Shown: positions 10,124 through 19,218, numbered from the stretch's first letter. The stretch: 41,914 bases of DNA from Albidovulum sp. (GCF_008933605.1 NZ_WBUS01000014.1:1-41914); one strand, 5' to 3'. The notes: generated from the letters alone by a model not told the origin. Numbers and translations are program-made.

Positions 10124-11368
10124 CTACTCGCCTGCCGGTGCCGCGGGCTCGGCCGCGGGCACCACGCCGGCGGCATCGGCCACGGTGGTCGCGTATCGCG
10201 CGAGGTCGGCGTCGCTGTCCAGGTCGGCGACGGCGTACTTCCCGGTCAGCGCCTCGGGCGAGAGCACGAGGTTCTTCGTGACCGAGCCGCGGGACCCTGC
10301 CGGCCCGTAGGTCTGGCCGTTGACCGCGAAGTAGAGCGCGCCCGACTCGCCGACCCGCATGACCGGCGGCTCCTCGAGCTTGGGCAGCGCGTAGCGTTCG
10401 CCGGCATCGAGGATCTTCTCGAAGATGACGGTACCGTCTGCAGCCTGCACCCGGACCCAGGCGGGACGCACGGCGAGCAGTTCGACTTCGGGCGCATCGG
10501 CCGCCACGACCTGCACCGGCGTCTCGCCGAGGGCGGGCAGCGCCTCGGCCTCGGCCGGGGCCGGATCGGCCGCGGCGGTCGCCACGGGGATCGTGCCCAC
10601 ACTGCGCGGATCGATCGCCGCGATCGGACCGTCGCGCGCGACAAGCACCGGCACGTCGAGCGCCTGTGGCCGGTAGAGTCGGTCGAGCGCCTCGGGCGCG
10701 GGCGGAAGGGCGTCCTGCCCCGGCAGCGCGGCCAGCGCGACCTCGCCGGTATCCTGCTGCGCCGTCAGGGTTTGGCCGGCACCAGCTAGCGGATCGAGGT
10801 CGGCCACCACGCCCGGCGCCTGGTCGACGGGCGCGAGCGTGACCTTCTGCACCTCCTGCAGCACCGACCAGCCGCCGTAGCCGATGCCGCCGATCAGAAG
10901 GAGAAGCACGAGAATCGAGCCGATCGCCCCGGGCCTGATGCCCGACCAGATCGCCTCGCCGCGCGGCACGAAGCTCGCGTTCGGATTCGCCAGCGGATCG
11001 GCGTATTCGACCTTGCGGCGCGCCTTGACCGGCCCGGAGGCCGCGGCCGACATGCCGTGCGCCACGGTGAAGTCCGCCTCTTCGCAGAAGCGCCGGAACG
11101 TGGTTTCCGGGTCCATCCCGAGGTAGCGCGCGTAGGACCGCACATAGCCCGCGACGAAGCCGGGCGTCTCGAAGGCCGAGACATCGCAATTCTCGATCGC
11201 GGCGATGTAGCTCGCCTTGATCTTCAGTTCGCGCTGCACGTCGAGAAGCGATTTGGCCATCGTCGCGCGCTCGCCGCGCATCACGTCGCCGAGCCGCAGT
11301 TCGTAGTCGTCAAACCCCTTGGGTTTGTCCGTATCCTGCGTCGAAGGAGGACCCCTCCGCCCGATCAT
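10124..11368 (-). CDS. RodZ-like helix-turn-helix membrane protein (DUF4115)
   Basis: A 414-residue protein. Residues about 22-95 form a Cro/CI-like HTH domain ([20 protein letters not shown], then [27 protein letters not shown] in sequence), as in RodZ. A single membrane helix follows at about 147-169, then an Ala/Pro/Glu-rich periplasmic linker and a C-terminal DUF4115 domain ([19 protein letters not shown]). RodZ couples MreB to the cell-wall elongation machinery; whether this protein does so is inferred from architecture. The ATG at 11368 begins the only reasonable start; a longer open frame merely runs antisense into hemA. It sits between hemA and ispG on the same strand. Confidence 0.85.
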   Translation of the reverse strand: MIGRRGPPSTQDTDKPKGFDDYELRLGDVMRGERATMAKSLLDVQRELKIKASYIAAIENCDVSAFETPGFVAGYVRSYARYLGMDPETTFRRFCEEADFTVAHGMSAAASGPVKARRKVEYADPLANPNASFVPRGEAIWSGIRPGAIGSILVLLLLIGGIGYGGWSVLQEVQKVTLAPVDQAPGVVADLDPLAGAGQTLTAQQDTGEVALAALPGQDALPPAPEALDRLYRPQALDVPVLVARDGPIAAIDPRSVGTIPVATAAADPAPAEAEALPALGETPVQVVAADAPEVELLAVRPAWVRVQAADGTVIFEKILDAGERYALPKLEEPPVMRVGESGALYFAVNGQTYGPAGSRGSVTKNLVLSPEALTGKYAVADLDSDADLARYATTVADAAGVVPAAEPAAPAGE

Positions 11369-11478
11369 GCCCACTGCCCCGTGTCGAATTCCCCGACGGC
11401 CGACGATTCGCTTTGGCCGTGCCGTCCTATCGGTAAATCCATACCATAGGGCAAGACCGATTGCGACGGCGCAGGCCC

Positions 11479-12702
11479 TCAGGCGGTGAGTTCGGCGCGA
11501 TTCAGCGCGCAATGTGCCCAGAGTTTGTCCATCGCCCGGACCAGCCGGTCGATGTCCTCGGGCGTGTGCACCGGCGAGGGCGTGAAGCGCAGCCTTTCGG
11601 TGCCGCGCGGCACGGTCGGGAAATTGATCGGCTGCACGTAGATTCCGTAGTGCTCCAGCAGCATGTCGGAGATCATCTTGCAGTGCACCGGATCGCCCAC
11701 ATGCACCGGCACGATATGGGTGCCGTGGTCGATGATCGGCAGGCCGAGCGCCTTCAGCCGCGTCTTGAGGATGCGGGCGTGCTCCTGCTGCTTGTCGCGC
11801 AGTTGCTGCGCCGACTTCACATGGCGGACGGAGGCCGCGGCCCCCGCCGCCACCGCCGGCGGCAGCGACGTGGTGAAGATGAAGCCCGGAGCGTAGGAGC
11901 GGATCGCGTCCACCATCTTTGCCGTCGAGGCGATGTAGCCCCCCATCACGCCAAAGGCCTTGGCGAGCGTCGCGTTGATGATGTCGATCCGGCCCATCAG
12001 CCCCAGCTTCTCGGCGACGCCGGCGCCGCGGGGCCCATACATGCCGACGGCATGAACCTCGTCGAGGTAGGTGAGCGCGCCGTACTCCCGCGCGGCATCG
12101 CAGATCGCCTCCATCGGGCAGATGTCGCCGTCCATCGAGTAGATCGACTCGAAGGCCACGAGCTTCGGCGCCTCCGGGTCCTCGGCCGCCATCAGGGCGC
12201 GCAGATGGGCCACGTCGTTGTGCCGGAAGATGCGCTTCTGGCCGCCGTTGCGCTTGATCCCCTCGATCATCGAGGCGTGGTTCAGCTCGTCCGAATAGAT
12301 GATGAGGCCCGGGAAGAGCTTCGGCAGGGTCGACAGAGTCGCGTCGTTGGCGATGTAGGCCGAGGTGAAGACCAGCGCCGCCTCCTTGCGGTGCAGGTCC
12401 GCGATCTCGGCCTCCAGCCGCTTGTGATAGACAGTGGTGCCCGAGATGTTGCGCGTGCCGCCGGAGCCTGCGCCCGTCGCGTCGAGCGCCTCGTGCATCG
12501 CGGCGAGGACGGCCGGGTGCTGGCCCATGCCGAGGTAGTCGTTGCCGCACCAGACGGTGATTTCCTTCTCGGTCCCGTCGGGCCGCGTCCAGATCGCCTT
12601 CGGGAACTGCCCCTTGCGCCGCTCGATGTCGATGAAGGTGCGATAGCGGCCTTCGTCGTGCAGGCGCTGCAGCGCCTTGTCGAGCTGAGCTTCATAGTCC
12701 AT
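11479..12702 (-). CDS. hemA: 5-aminolevulinate synthase
   Basis: A 407-residue ALA synthase, which condenses succinyl-CoA with glycine to give 5-aminolevulinate, the first step of tetrapyrrole synthesis by the Shemin route. Conserved blocks include [48 protein letters not shown] and the PLP lysine in [13 protein letters not shown], which is Lys248, the same number as in the Rhodobacter capsulatus enzyme. [15 protein letters not shown] near the end is typical. An FNR-type box lies about 68 bases upstream of the ATG, consistent with raised haem or bacteriochlorophyll precursor supply at low oxygen. The M20 peptidase gene is divergent. Confidence 0.97.
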   Translation of the reverse strand: MDYEAQLDKALQRLHDEGRYRTFIDIERRKGQFPKAIWTRPDGTEKEITVWCGNDYLGMGQHPAVLAAMHEALDATGAGSGGTRNISGTTVYHKRLEAEIADLHRKEAALVFTSAYIANDATLSTLPKLFPGLIIYSDELNHASMIEGIKRNGGQKRIFRHNDVAHLRALMAAEDPEAPKLVAFESIYSMDGDICPMEAICDAAREYGALTYLDEVHAVGMYGPRGAGVAEKLGLMGRIDIINATLAKAFGVMGGYIASTAKMVDAIRSYAPGFIFTTSLPPAVAAGAAASVRHVKSAQQLRDKQQEHARILKTRLKALGLPIIDHGTHIVPVHVGDPVHCKMISDMLLEHYGIYVQPINFPTVPRGTERLRFTPSPVHTPEDIDRLVRAMDKLWAHCALNRAELTA

Positions 12703-12763
12703 CGCAGGTCTCCCGGCTGTCGTTCCGTGTCTTGGGACCTACGCCCCCTGTCCACAGGCTTCC

Positions 12764-12777
12764 TTGATAAAGATCAA
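12764..12777 (-). promoter_or_regulatory. FNR/FnrL box upstream of hemA
   Basis: The bases TTGAT-AAAG-ATCAA form a perfect match to the FNR/FnrL consensus TTGAT-N4-ATCAA. Its centre is 68 bases from the hemA start. FnrL control of hemA is established in Rhodobacter, so anaerobic regulation of hemA here is a strong inference. The box also lies upstream of the divergent peptidase gene at 12902. Confidence 0.85.
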
Positions 12778-12901
12778 AACCGTCCGGCGCGAGGGTACAA
12801 TTTGACGCGCGGGCGCCAGACGGCTCACCGCGCCCCCCGCCGGTCTGGACAATGCCGGACACGCTGCTACCGTCCTGCCCGACACCCGGAGGAGCCCCCC
12901 C

Positions 12902-14269
12902 ATGACCCTCGACGCCGTCCTGTCGCGCATCGACGAAACCCTGCCCGAAGCGATGGAGCGTCTCTTCGCGCTCCTGCGCATTCCGTCCATTTCCACCGAT
13001 CCAGCCTTCAAGGCGGATTGCGCCAGGACCGCCGACTGGCTGGCCGAGGACCTGCGCGGTCTCGGGTTCGATGCCGCCGCGCGCCCGACGCCGGGCCATC
13101 CGATGGTGGTCGGCCACGGCGGGACGGGCGGGCGGCACCTTCTCTTCTACGGCCACTACGACGTGCAGCCGGTCGATCCGCTCGACCTCTGGCACCGCGA
13201 CCCGTTCGACCCCGCGATCGAGGACACGCCGCACGGCCGGGTGATCCGTGCCCGCGGCGCCTCGGACGACAAGGGCCAGCTCATGACCTTCATCGAGGCC
13301 GCGCGCGCGTGGAAACACGTCCACGGCGCCCTGCCCGGTCGGCTCACCATCTTTCTCGAGGGCGAGGAGGAATCGGGCTCGCCCTCGCTCATCCCGTTCA
13401 TGGAGACGCACCGCGAGGAACTGAAGGCCGACCTCGCGCTGATCTGCGATACCGGGCTTTTCGAGGGACAGCCGGCGATCACCACGATGCTGCGCGGGCT
13501 TCTCGGCGAAGAGATCACCATCACCGGCCCGAACAAGGACCTGCATTCCGGCTCCTACGGCGGCGCCGCGATGAATCCGATCCGGGTGCTGGCCAGGATC
13601 ATCGCCTCGCTCCACGACGACGACGGGCGGATCACCGTGCCCGGCTTCTACGACGGGGTGCAGGAGTTGCCCGAGGCCGTGCGCGCCCAGTGGCAGGCGC
13701 TGGCCTTCGACTACGGGAAATACCTAGGCGACGTCGGCCTCTCGGTGCCTGCCGGCGAACACGACCGCACGCCGCTCGAGATGCTCTGGTCGCGGCCGAC
13801 CTGCGAGGTGAACGGGATCTGGGGCGGCTATGCCGGCGCGGGCTTCAAGACCGTACTGCCGTCGCAGGCGCACGCCAAGATCTCGTTCCGGCTCGTTCCC
13901 GGGCAGGACCCACATCGCCTGCGCGACAACTTCCGCAATCACGTGCGCACCATGGTCCCCTTTGACTGCCAGGTGGCCTTCCACGAACACGCCGCGAGCG
14001 CGGCCGGCGTCATGGACATCGCCGACCCCGCCTTCGAGGCCGCGCGCAAGGCGCTGGGCGAGGAATGGGGCCGGCCTGCCGCCTACATCGGCTGCGGCGG
14101 CTCGATCCCGATCGCCGGCTATTTCCAGAAGATCCTCGGCATGGACGCGATGCTCATCGGCTTCGGCCAGGACGACGACCAGATCCACAGCCCCAACGAG
14201 AAGTACGACGTGGAAAGCTTCCACAAGGGCATCCGTTCCTGGGCGCGCATCCTCGCCGCGCTGCAATGA
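12902..14269 (+). CDS. M20 family metallopeptidase (dipeptidase)
   Basis: A 455-residue cytoplasmic di-zinc peptidase of the M20A/CNDP-like group. The metal site can be read directly: His85 and Asp87 in FYGHYDVQP, the bridging Asp122 in RGASDDKG, the catalytic Glu region EGEEESGS, ICDTG, and the distal His in QIHSPNE. The lid domain (GPNKDLHSGSYGG) carries the dimer-contact His typical of these dipeptidases. The substrate is probably a dipeptide or small peptide but cannot be defined. GGAGG lies a few bases before the ATG at 12902. Its TGA overlaps the ATG of a 25-codon ORF, which in turn overlaps the acetyltransferase gene. Confidence 0.93.
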   Translation: MTLDAVLSRIDETLPEAMERLFALLRIPSISTDPAFKADCARTADWLAEDLRGLGFDAAARPTPGHPMVVGHGGTGGRHLLFYGHYDVQPVDPLDLWHRDPFDPAIEDTPHGRVIRARGASDDKGQLMTFIEAARAWKHVHGALPGRLTIFLEGEEESGSPSLIPFMETHREELKADLALICDTGLFEGQPAITTMLRGLLGEEITITGPNKDLHSGSYGGAAMNPIRVLARIIASLHDDDGRITVPGFYDGVQELPEAVRAQWQALAFDYGKYLGDVGLSVPAGEHDRTPLEMLWSRPTCEVNGIWGGYAGAGFKTVLPSQAHAKISFRLVPGQDPHRLRDNFRNHVRTMVPFDCQVAFHEHAASAAGVMDIADPAFEAARKALGEEWGRPAAYIGCGGSIPIAGYFQKILGMDAMLIGFGQDDDQIHSPNEKYDVESFHKGIRSWARILAALQ

Positions 14270-14343
14270 TCCCGGGCGGCCATTTCTTCACCGACATCGC
14301 GCCAGGGGCCACCGCCGCGGCGCTGCCGGACTTCCTGCCATGA
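14266..14343 (+). CDS. 25-residue ORF linking peptidase and acetyltransferase by double ATGA overlap
   Basis: The short frame MIPGGHFFTDIAPGATAAALP... of 25 codons starts with an ATG that overlaps the peptidase stop (ATGA at 14266-14269). It ends with a TGA that overlaps the acetyltransferase ATG (ATGA at 14340-14343). Both junctions are the classic arrangement for translational reinitiation. No known domain is recognised. It may be a real micropeptide, a coupling device that carries ribosomes from one gene to the next, or the remnant of a longer gene. That it is translated is inference from the junctions only. Confidence 0.45.
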   Translation: MIPGGHFFTDIAPGATAAALPDFLP

Positions 14344-14783
14344 CACTTACGATCCGCGATGCAACCCCCGACGACGAAGCCGGATGGCAGCGCCTCTGGG
14401 ACGGCTACCTCGCCTTCTACGACGTCGCCCTCCCGCCCGGTGTCACCGCCGCCACCTGGGCGCGGCTCATGGACCCGGCCTCGCCCCTCAAGGCGCGCCT
14501 CGCGCTCCGGAGCGGCCGCATCGCCGGCTTCGCCATCCACCAGCACCACCCGTCAAGCTGGGTCGCGGGCGACGACTGCTACCTGGAAGACCTCTTCGTG
14601 GACGCCGAGGCGCGCGGCGCAGGCGTCGGCCGCGCGCTCATCGACGACCTGATCGCGCTGGCCCGCGCAAGGGGCTGGCACCGGCTCTACTGGCACACCG
14701 ACGAAGCCAACGCCCGCGCCCGCGCGCTCTACGACAGCTACACGGCGAGCGACGGCCACATCCGCTACCGGATGCGGCTTTGA
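14340..14783 (+). CDS. GNAT family N-acetyltransferase
   Basis: A 147-residue acetyl-CoA-dependent N-acetyltransferase. The N-terminal beta-alpha unit is MTLTIRDATPDDEAGWQRLW. Motif A, which binds the pyrophosphate of acetyl-CoA, reads DLFVDAEARGAGVGRALIDD with the R-G-x-G-x-G/A loop. The C-terminal ARALYDSYTASDGHIRYRM is the usual motif B end. The acceptor is unknown; relatives act on amino acids, polyamines or small amines. It is the last gene of a tightly coupled string with the M20 peptidase and the 25-codon ORF, which suggests a peptide or amino-acid related role. Its stop faces the convergent small membrane-protein gene. Confidence 0.9.
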   Translation: MTLTIRDATPDDEAGWQRLWDGYLAFYDVALPPGVTAATWARLMDPASPLKARLALRSGRIAGFAIHQHHPSSWVAGDDCYLEDLFVDAEARGAGVGRALIDDLIALARARGWHRLYWHTDEANARARALYDSYTASDGHIRYRMRL

Positions 14784-14790
14784 CACCGGG

Positions 14791-14806
14791 GCCGGGGCTT
14801 CCCGGC
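14791..14806. terminator. Small GC hairpin between convergent genes
   Basis: Perfect six-base arms (GCCGGG / CCCGGC) around a four-base loop lie between the convergent acetyltransferase and small membrane-protein genes. There is no T-run, so a bidirectional terminator role is only possible. Confidence 0.3.
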
Positions 14807-14832
14807 TGTCGGGATGCCGCCGCGCGAGGCTC

Positions 14833-15054
14833 CTAGCCGCGGACCAGCGCCGTCCGCAGCAGCTTCGCCGCCAGCACCGCCCAGGGCATGGCATGCAGGA
14901 GAAGGTCGAGAATGTCGATCGGCCGGCTGAGCCTGCCCGCCGAGAGCATCGCCAGCTTTTCCCAGATATGCGGCTCGGGCACGAAGGGCGCGAGGCCGAG
15001 GGTCAGCGCCGCGACCACGGCGAGACTGAGGGGAATTCGGTCGAGGTAAGCCAT
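14833..15054 (-). CDS. Small membrane protein, function unknown
   Basis: A 73-residue protein, MAYLDRIPLSLAVVAALTLG onward, with one clear N-terminal transmembrane segment and a second weaker hydrophobic stretch (LLLHAMPWAVLAAKLL). The phrase APFVPEPHIWEKL followed by RPIDILDLLLH resembles small proteins of Rhodobacteraceae that databases often label RND transporter, a label that the length does not justify. The ATG at 15054 is chosen because AGGA lies just upstream; an in-frame Met five codons earlier is less well placed. No function is assigned. Confidence 0.7.
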   Translation of the reverse strand: MAYLDRIPLSLAVVAALTLGLAPFVPEPHIWEKLAMLSAGRLSRPIDILDLLLHAMPWAVLAAKLLRTALVRG

Positions 15055-15139
15055 CTTCCTGTCCTGCACTGCATGGTCCCGGCTTACCCCTTCGCGCCGT
15101 CCGCCGCAGCGGGACGATTTGGCGCGGATAGAAAAGGCA

Positions 15140-15161
15140 GCGGGGGCCCGAAGGCCCCCGC
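15140..15161 (-). terminator. Intrinsic terminator of the DUF1344 gene
   Basis: A perfect nine-base stem (GCGGGGGCC / GGCCCCCGC) with a four-base loop lies 20 bases past the DUF1344 stop. It is followed on the minus strand by TGCCTTTTC, a short T-run. This is the clearest rho-independent terminator in the window. Confidence 0.75.
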
Positions 15162-15181
15162 GCCGGTGCCGCGCGGCTCGG

Positions 15182-15457
15182 TCACTTGACGATGGTCACC
15201 GACACCACGTCCCGCGCATCTTTCGAAGCGCCCGCGTTGCTGGACTTGTCCCAAAGCACGCTGACCTTCTCGCCGACCTTCAGGCCGGGATCCTCGAAGG
15301 CGCCCGGCAGCATGTAGATCGTGCCATCCTCGAGCGTGAGCGTGTGCGCCTTCATGTCGAAGGACTTGATCATGCCGGTCGTCGCTTCGGAGGCATAGGC
15401 CACCGAGGTCGCGCCGAGCGCGGTCACGAGCACGAGGGGGAGAACTTGGAAACGCAT
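15182..15457 (-). CDS. DUF1344 family exported protein
   Basis: A 91-residue protein with a signal peptide (MRFQVLPLVLVTALGATSVAYA) and a mature part of about 68 residues. The mature part starts ATTGMIKSFDMKAHTLTLEDG, the pattern of the DUF1344 family: small periplasmic beta-rich proteins of alphaproteobacteria without known function. The ATG at 15457 has GGAG eight bases upstream; a GTG three codons earlier is possible but less likely. It is a single-gene transcription unit, with its own terminator on one side and a gene-free stretch up to the tRNA-Asp pair on the other. Confidence 0.83.
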   Translation of the reverse strand: MRFQVLPLVLVTALGATSVAYASEATTGMIKSFDMKAHTLTLEDGTIYMLPGAFEDPGLKVGEKVSVLWDKSSNAGASKDARDVVSVTIVK

Positions 15458-15732
15458 CTGCGTCACTCCGTCTGAGGCCCCGCCAGCCCGGCAGGGCCAC
15501 CTTGGGAAACCGTCCCGGTCCGTCGCGTCGGCGGGTCCGTTTCCGCCCGGCGGGCCGCGGTTTCATCGCGGAACATAGCCGGCGCTTCCGGTGCCGGAAG
15601 GGGGGGCGCACGCGGGGTTGATCGGCGGTGACGGGAGCGTGACGGATCGCGTGGCCGGATCGGCAATCCCTTGCCGGCAACCACATGCCCTGGGCCGGAA
15701 TCGGCCGTCGCGCAACATCAACGGGAATTGAG

Positions 15733-15809
15733 TGGCGCGGTTGACGGGGCTCGAACCCGCGACCCCCGGCGTGACAGGCCGGTACTCTAACCGACTGAGC
15801 TACAACCGC
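15733..15809 (-). tRNA. tRNA-Asp (GTC), downstream copy
   Basis: A 77-base cloverleaf with encoded CCA reads on the minus strand from GCGGTTG to CGCGCCA. The acceptor arms GCGGTTG/CAACCGC pair fully, the anticodon stem CCGGC/GCCGG encloses CTGTCAC with anticodon GTC, and the T arm holds GGTTCGAGCC. It is identical to the copy at 15853-15929. Confidence 0.96.
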
Positions 15810-15832
15810 GCATGGACCCCTTGAGGGGAACA

Positions 15833-15955
15833 CTCGGGCGATCCGGGGCGGGTGGCGCGGTTGACGGGGCTCGAACCCGCGACCCCCGGCGTGACAGGCC
15901 GGTACTCTAACCGACTGAGCTACAACCGCGCATCCCCGCCCGGATCGCCGCCCGA
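15833..15955. repeat. Imperfect inverted repeat flanking the upstream tRNA-Asp
   Basis: The arm CTCGGGCGATCCGGGGCGGG (15833-15852 region) has an imperfect reverse complement at 15934-15955, just on the other side of the tRNA. The arms would bring the tRNA ends together in the precursor and may guide processing, or they may be scars of duplication. Confidence 0.45.
15853..15929 (-). tRNA. tRNA-Asp (GTC), upstream copy
   Basis: The second 77-base tRNA-Asp gene is identical over its whole length to the copy at 15733, from which it is separated by 43 bases. Both are on the minus strand and are likely processed from one transcript. The flanks of this copy form an imperfect inverted repeat. Confidence 0.96.
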
Positions 15956-16206
15956 GCGTGGAGCGTGTAATAGGCATCCCCGCCCCCCCCGTCAAGCGCG
16001 CCCGAGCAGATTCGGGCAGGGATTTTCTCGGCCGAAGGCGGCGGATTGCGGGGCGCGAGAGGCCCGGACTCCCGACATCATCGCTGCGGGCGACGCCGGC
16101 CCGGATCAACCTGCAACGAGGCCTTTTTTGCGTCCCGTTAATCTCTGTCCTAGACAGACGGCGCAAAGCCGATAGCCTGAATATAAATATTATCATCGAG
16201 GGGCAC

Positions 16207-19200
16207 ATGGCGGTTGGCGTTTTCACATTGAGCGGTCTTTTCGGGCCTTCCTGGCAAAGCCTGTCGAGGGAGGAATTGCGGCAAGCCGCCTCGGCATTCT
16301 TCCCTTATGGCACGACCGATCCGCAGCATTTTGTCGATCCCGCCCCCTACGACAAGATCCATATCGGCACCCCCGCGTCCGAACTCATCAATGGCAGTTC
16401 CGGGCGCGACTACATGTTGGGATCGGACGGAAACGACACGATCAGTGGCTATGCAGGCGACGATTTCATCAATGGCGGCGCCGGTGCCGATACGATTTCG
16501 GCAGGCGGTGGAAATGATGTAATCGTTTACGATCAGTACGATATCGGCGTTCACGGTGGTGCCGGGATAGATACACTGCTGGTGCAGGATGCCGGTCAGT
16601 TCTTTGCGGGTTCCACGACCCTCTATTCGATCGAGCGGATCATTCTGACCAACGGACTTCGGGACAATATCCAGTTCTCCCTGTTGCAGCTCAAGGCCGG
16701 CAGGGACGCGGAACTGCGAATCGATGGCGATGCGGGCGACATACTCGATTTCGCGACCACGCAAATAGCCGCTTTCCTCGGAAGCGTCGTAGAAAACGGA
16801 ATTACCTATGACCGTTTCAGGATTGGCAACACCTCCTTCGGGGTTCAGCAGGGGATCATATTTCAGCAGGGCCTGGCCCCCAATTTTGTCAGTGCGGGCA
16901 CCCTTGCTCTTGCCGAAGGTCAGACCTTTGTAACCGACCTTGCGGCGGTGGACGATACCGACACCGAAGGAGCCGGCCTGACCTATTCCATCGTCGGCGG
17001 CGCGGATGCCGGCAGTTTCACGATCGACGCCGTGAATGGCGCGTTGAACTTCTCCGTCACGCCCGACTTCGAGACGCCGGCAGACGCTGACGGAAACGGT
17101 CAATACGAGGTCGTCGTCCGTGTCACCGACTCCAGGGGGCTGGCGACCGACACGGGCCTGACCGTGGATGTGACGGACGTTCTCGACACTCCGGGGCCAA
17201 CGCTGAATGGCCCCGGGGCCGTGACCGCAGCCGAGAACCAGACCTTCGTCAGCGATCTTTCGGCGCTGCACCTGACGGAAAGCGAAGGCAACGGACTGCT
17301 CTATGCGGTCGCCGGAGGGCCGGACGCGCTGCTCTTCGCGGTCGATCCGACGACCGGGGTCCTGTCCTTCGTCACGGCCCCGGACTTCGAGCATCCCCTC
17401 GATTCCGACGGCGACAACGTCTACTCGGTCGAGGTCACCGTCACCGACAGCGCCGGACTTTCATCAAGCGGAACGATCGCGGTCAGCGTGAGCGACGTCT
17501 TCGAGAACCAGGCCCCTGTCGTGGGCGGGCCATCGGCCCTATCGGTAAGCGAAAACAGCACGTTCGTCGTCGACATTACCGCAATCGACGATGCCGATGC
17601 CGAAGGCTCGGGCCTCTCCTACGCCATCGCCGGCGGCGCGGATGCCTCTCTCTTCGCGCTCGATCCGGCGACAGGCCATCTTGCCTTCCTCGCGGCGCCC
17701 GACTTCGAGGCCGCGTCGGACCAGGACGGCGACAACGTCTACGAACTCTCGGTTGAGGTCACCGATTCCGCAGGGCTCACCACGTCCCGTGACCTCATGG
17801 TGAACGTGACGGACCGCGCCGCGATGCAGTTCGTGTTCACCTCCGGCCAGTCCCTCTCGGTGGGCGTGACCCCGCTCCAGTCACAACAGGTCCTGACCAC
17901 TGGCCCGGTGGACCCCGTGCATGCGCTTGCGCTCGATTTCGGCGTGAACAGCTACGTGAACCGGGGATGGTTGAACGTGCCGGTGGATGAAGGCAGATTC
18001 CGGGGTTTCCGGCCCTTGCAGGAATACGCGACCGAAACGCACGTATCCTCGATGATCGGACGGCTGGTGTCGGAGTATCAGGCGGCGGGCCTCGACAGCC
18101 CGGTCTTCACCCACGTCAATACGGGCGCGGGCGGCAAGTCGATCCTGCAGCTGATGACCCGCGCACAGGACGTCTTTGCCGACCTCACCACGGCGCTGTC
18201 GTCGACGGCGAACGATGACGTGTTCGCAATCGACAATGCCGACGGAACCTTCTCCTACTTCCGCAACGACGGCGGCGCGGGGCAGTTCTATCAGACGATG
18301 ACGGGCCGGCCCGTCTTCTTCGACAATCTCGTCAGCCAGTTGCAGCTTGGCGTCACGGAGGCGCTGCGGCTTGGTTACGACCTGGCCGAGGACATCGTCC
18401 TGAACTTCATCCAGGGCCAGGGCGACCGGCCGCGAGGGGACATCCCCTACGGCTACGAGTTCCTTCTCGGCACCTACTTCGACCGGCTCGAGGCGGCGGT
18501 GGAATCGGTGCTCGGCAGCGCGGCCGACGTCATGGGGATTCTGTCGCAGCACCGCGGCTACTCCGACAAGGGGGTGGCCATCGACCAGATCCAGTTCGTC
18601 GAGAATCATCCGAACGTCGTCTTCGGCGCCCTCGAATACCAGTACGAGGCGCTCTATCCCGCGAGCGTCGGCGGCGATTACACGCACCTCAGTCCCGAAG
18701 GCTACTACATGATGGGTCAACGGCTCGGCGCCAACATCTTCGACGCGCTGGTGGGCCAGGAGAACGCGCCGATCATGATCTCGCAGGTCACCAAGGCCGC
18801 GAGCGACCAGTTGCTTGTCGACTTCAGCGGCGTCGACAACGCGCTGATGATCGACGACTCGATCTACGCGGCGGCGAACGGCCTGCACGCGCCCGAGAAT
18901 CTCGGCTTCAGGCTCTACCGGACAGACGGCACGAACTCGAACTATCTTCCCAAGATCACGAGCGCCCAGATCGTCGATGCCGACACGATCCTGCTCCAGT
19001 TCGACCGCGATGTCGTCGGGCAGTTCCGGCTCTATCTTGGCCGGACGCAGGAGGATCTCCTCGATCCGGCATTCGGCACGCTGATCGGTTTCGGCGGAAC
19101 GCCCTTGCGCGACACGGGATCGCTCGATGTCGCGCAGCCGAACGGCGGGGCGCCGCTCCTGGATGCGCATATCTACGAGCATGCGCCGATCCAGTACGTT

Positions 19201-19218
19201 TATCTCGACCTGGTCTGA
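16207..19218 (+). CDS. RTX/cadherin-repeat exoprotein with SGNH-esterase-like C-terminal domain
   Basis: A 1003-residue protein without a classical signal peptide. Residues about 53-106 are RTX calcium-binding nonapeptide repeats (LGSDGNDTISGYAGDDFING and on), which implies export by a type I system. Three cadherin-like repeats follow at about 239-325, 339-431 and 448-535, each with TDLAAVDD-, GLTYSI- and PDFE-type blocks. From 540 the sequence looks like an SGNH/sialate-O-acetylesterase fold: GQSLS with Ser549, GAGGKS at 640-645, QGQGD at 736-740, and DYTH (Asp824, His827) before LSPEGYYMMG. Carbohydrate deacetylation outside the cell is inferred. RTX repeats lie N-terminal here, unlike most RTX proteins. 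The ATG at 16207 follows GAGGGG; an AT-rich promoter-like patch precedes it. No secretion genes are adjacent. Confidence 0.83.
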   Translation: MAVGVFTLSGLFGPSWQSLSREELRQAASAFFPYGTTDPQHFVDPAPYDKIHIGTPASELINGSSGRDYMLGSDGNDTISGYAGDDFINGGAGADTISAGGGNDVIVYDQYDIGVHGGAGIDTLLVQDAGQFFAGSTTLYSIERIILTNGLRDNIQFSLLQLKAGRDAELRIDGDAGDILDFATTQIAAFLGSVVENGITYDRFRIGNTSFGVQQGIIFQQGLAPNFVSAGTLALAEGQTFVTDLAAVDDTDTEGAGLTYSIVGGADAGSFTIDAVNGALNFSVTPDFETPADADGNGQYEVVVRVTDSRGLATDTGLTVDVTDVLDTPGPTLNGPGAVTAAENQTFVSDLSALHLTESEGNGLLYAVAGGPDALLFAVDPTTGVLSFVTAPDFEHPLDSDGDNVYSVEVTVTDSAGLSSSGTIAVSVSDVFENQAPVVGGPSALSVSENSTFVVDITAIDDADAEGSGLSYAIAGGADASLFALDPATGHLAFLAAPDFEAASDQDGDNVYELSVEVTDSAGLTTSRDLMVNVTDRAAMQFVFTSGQSLSVGVTPLQSQQVLTTGPVDPVHALALDFGVNSYVNRGWLNVPVDEGRFRGFRPLQEYATETHVSSMIGRLVSEYQAAGLDSPVFTHVNTGAGGKSILQLMTRAQDVFADLTTALSSTANDDVFAIDNADGTFSYFRNDGGAGQFYQTMTGRPVFFDNLVSQLQLGVTEALRLGYDLAEDIVLNFIQGQGDRPRGDIPYGYEFLLGTYFDRLEAAVESVLGSAADVMGILSQHRGYSDKGVAIDQIQFVENHPNVVFGALEYQYEALYPASVGGDYTHLSPEGYYMMGQRLGANIFDALVGQENAPIMISQVTKAASDQLLVDFSGVDNALMIDDSIYAAANGLHAPENLGFRLYRTDGTNSNYLPKITSAQIVDADTILLQFDRDVVGQFRLYLGRTQEDLLDPAFGTLIGFGGTPLRDTGSLDVAQPNGGAPLLDAHIYEHAPIQYVYLDLV

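Noticed and set aside
11461-13965. 834-codon plus-strand frame across hemA and the M20 peptidase
   Set aside because: Antisense to hemA and out of frame with the peptidase, whose active-site motifs are clear.
15084-16226. Minus-strand frame with a repeated 28-residue unit (VAQSVRVPACHAGG...)
   Set aside because: The repeat is the conceptual translation of the two tRNA-Asp genes, not a protein repeat.
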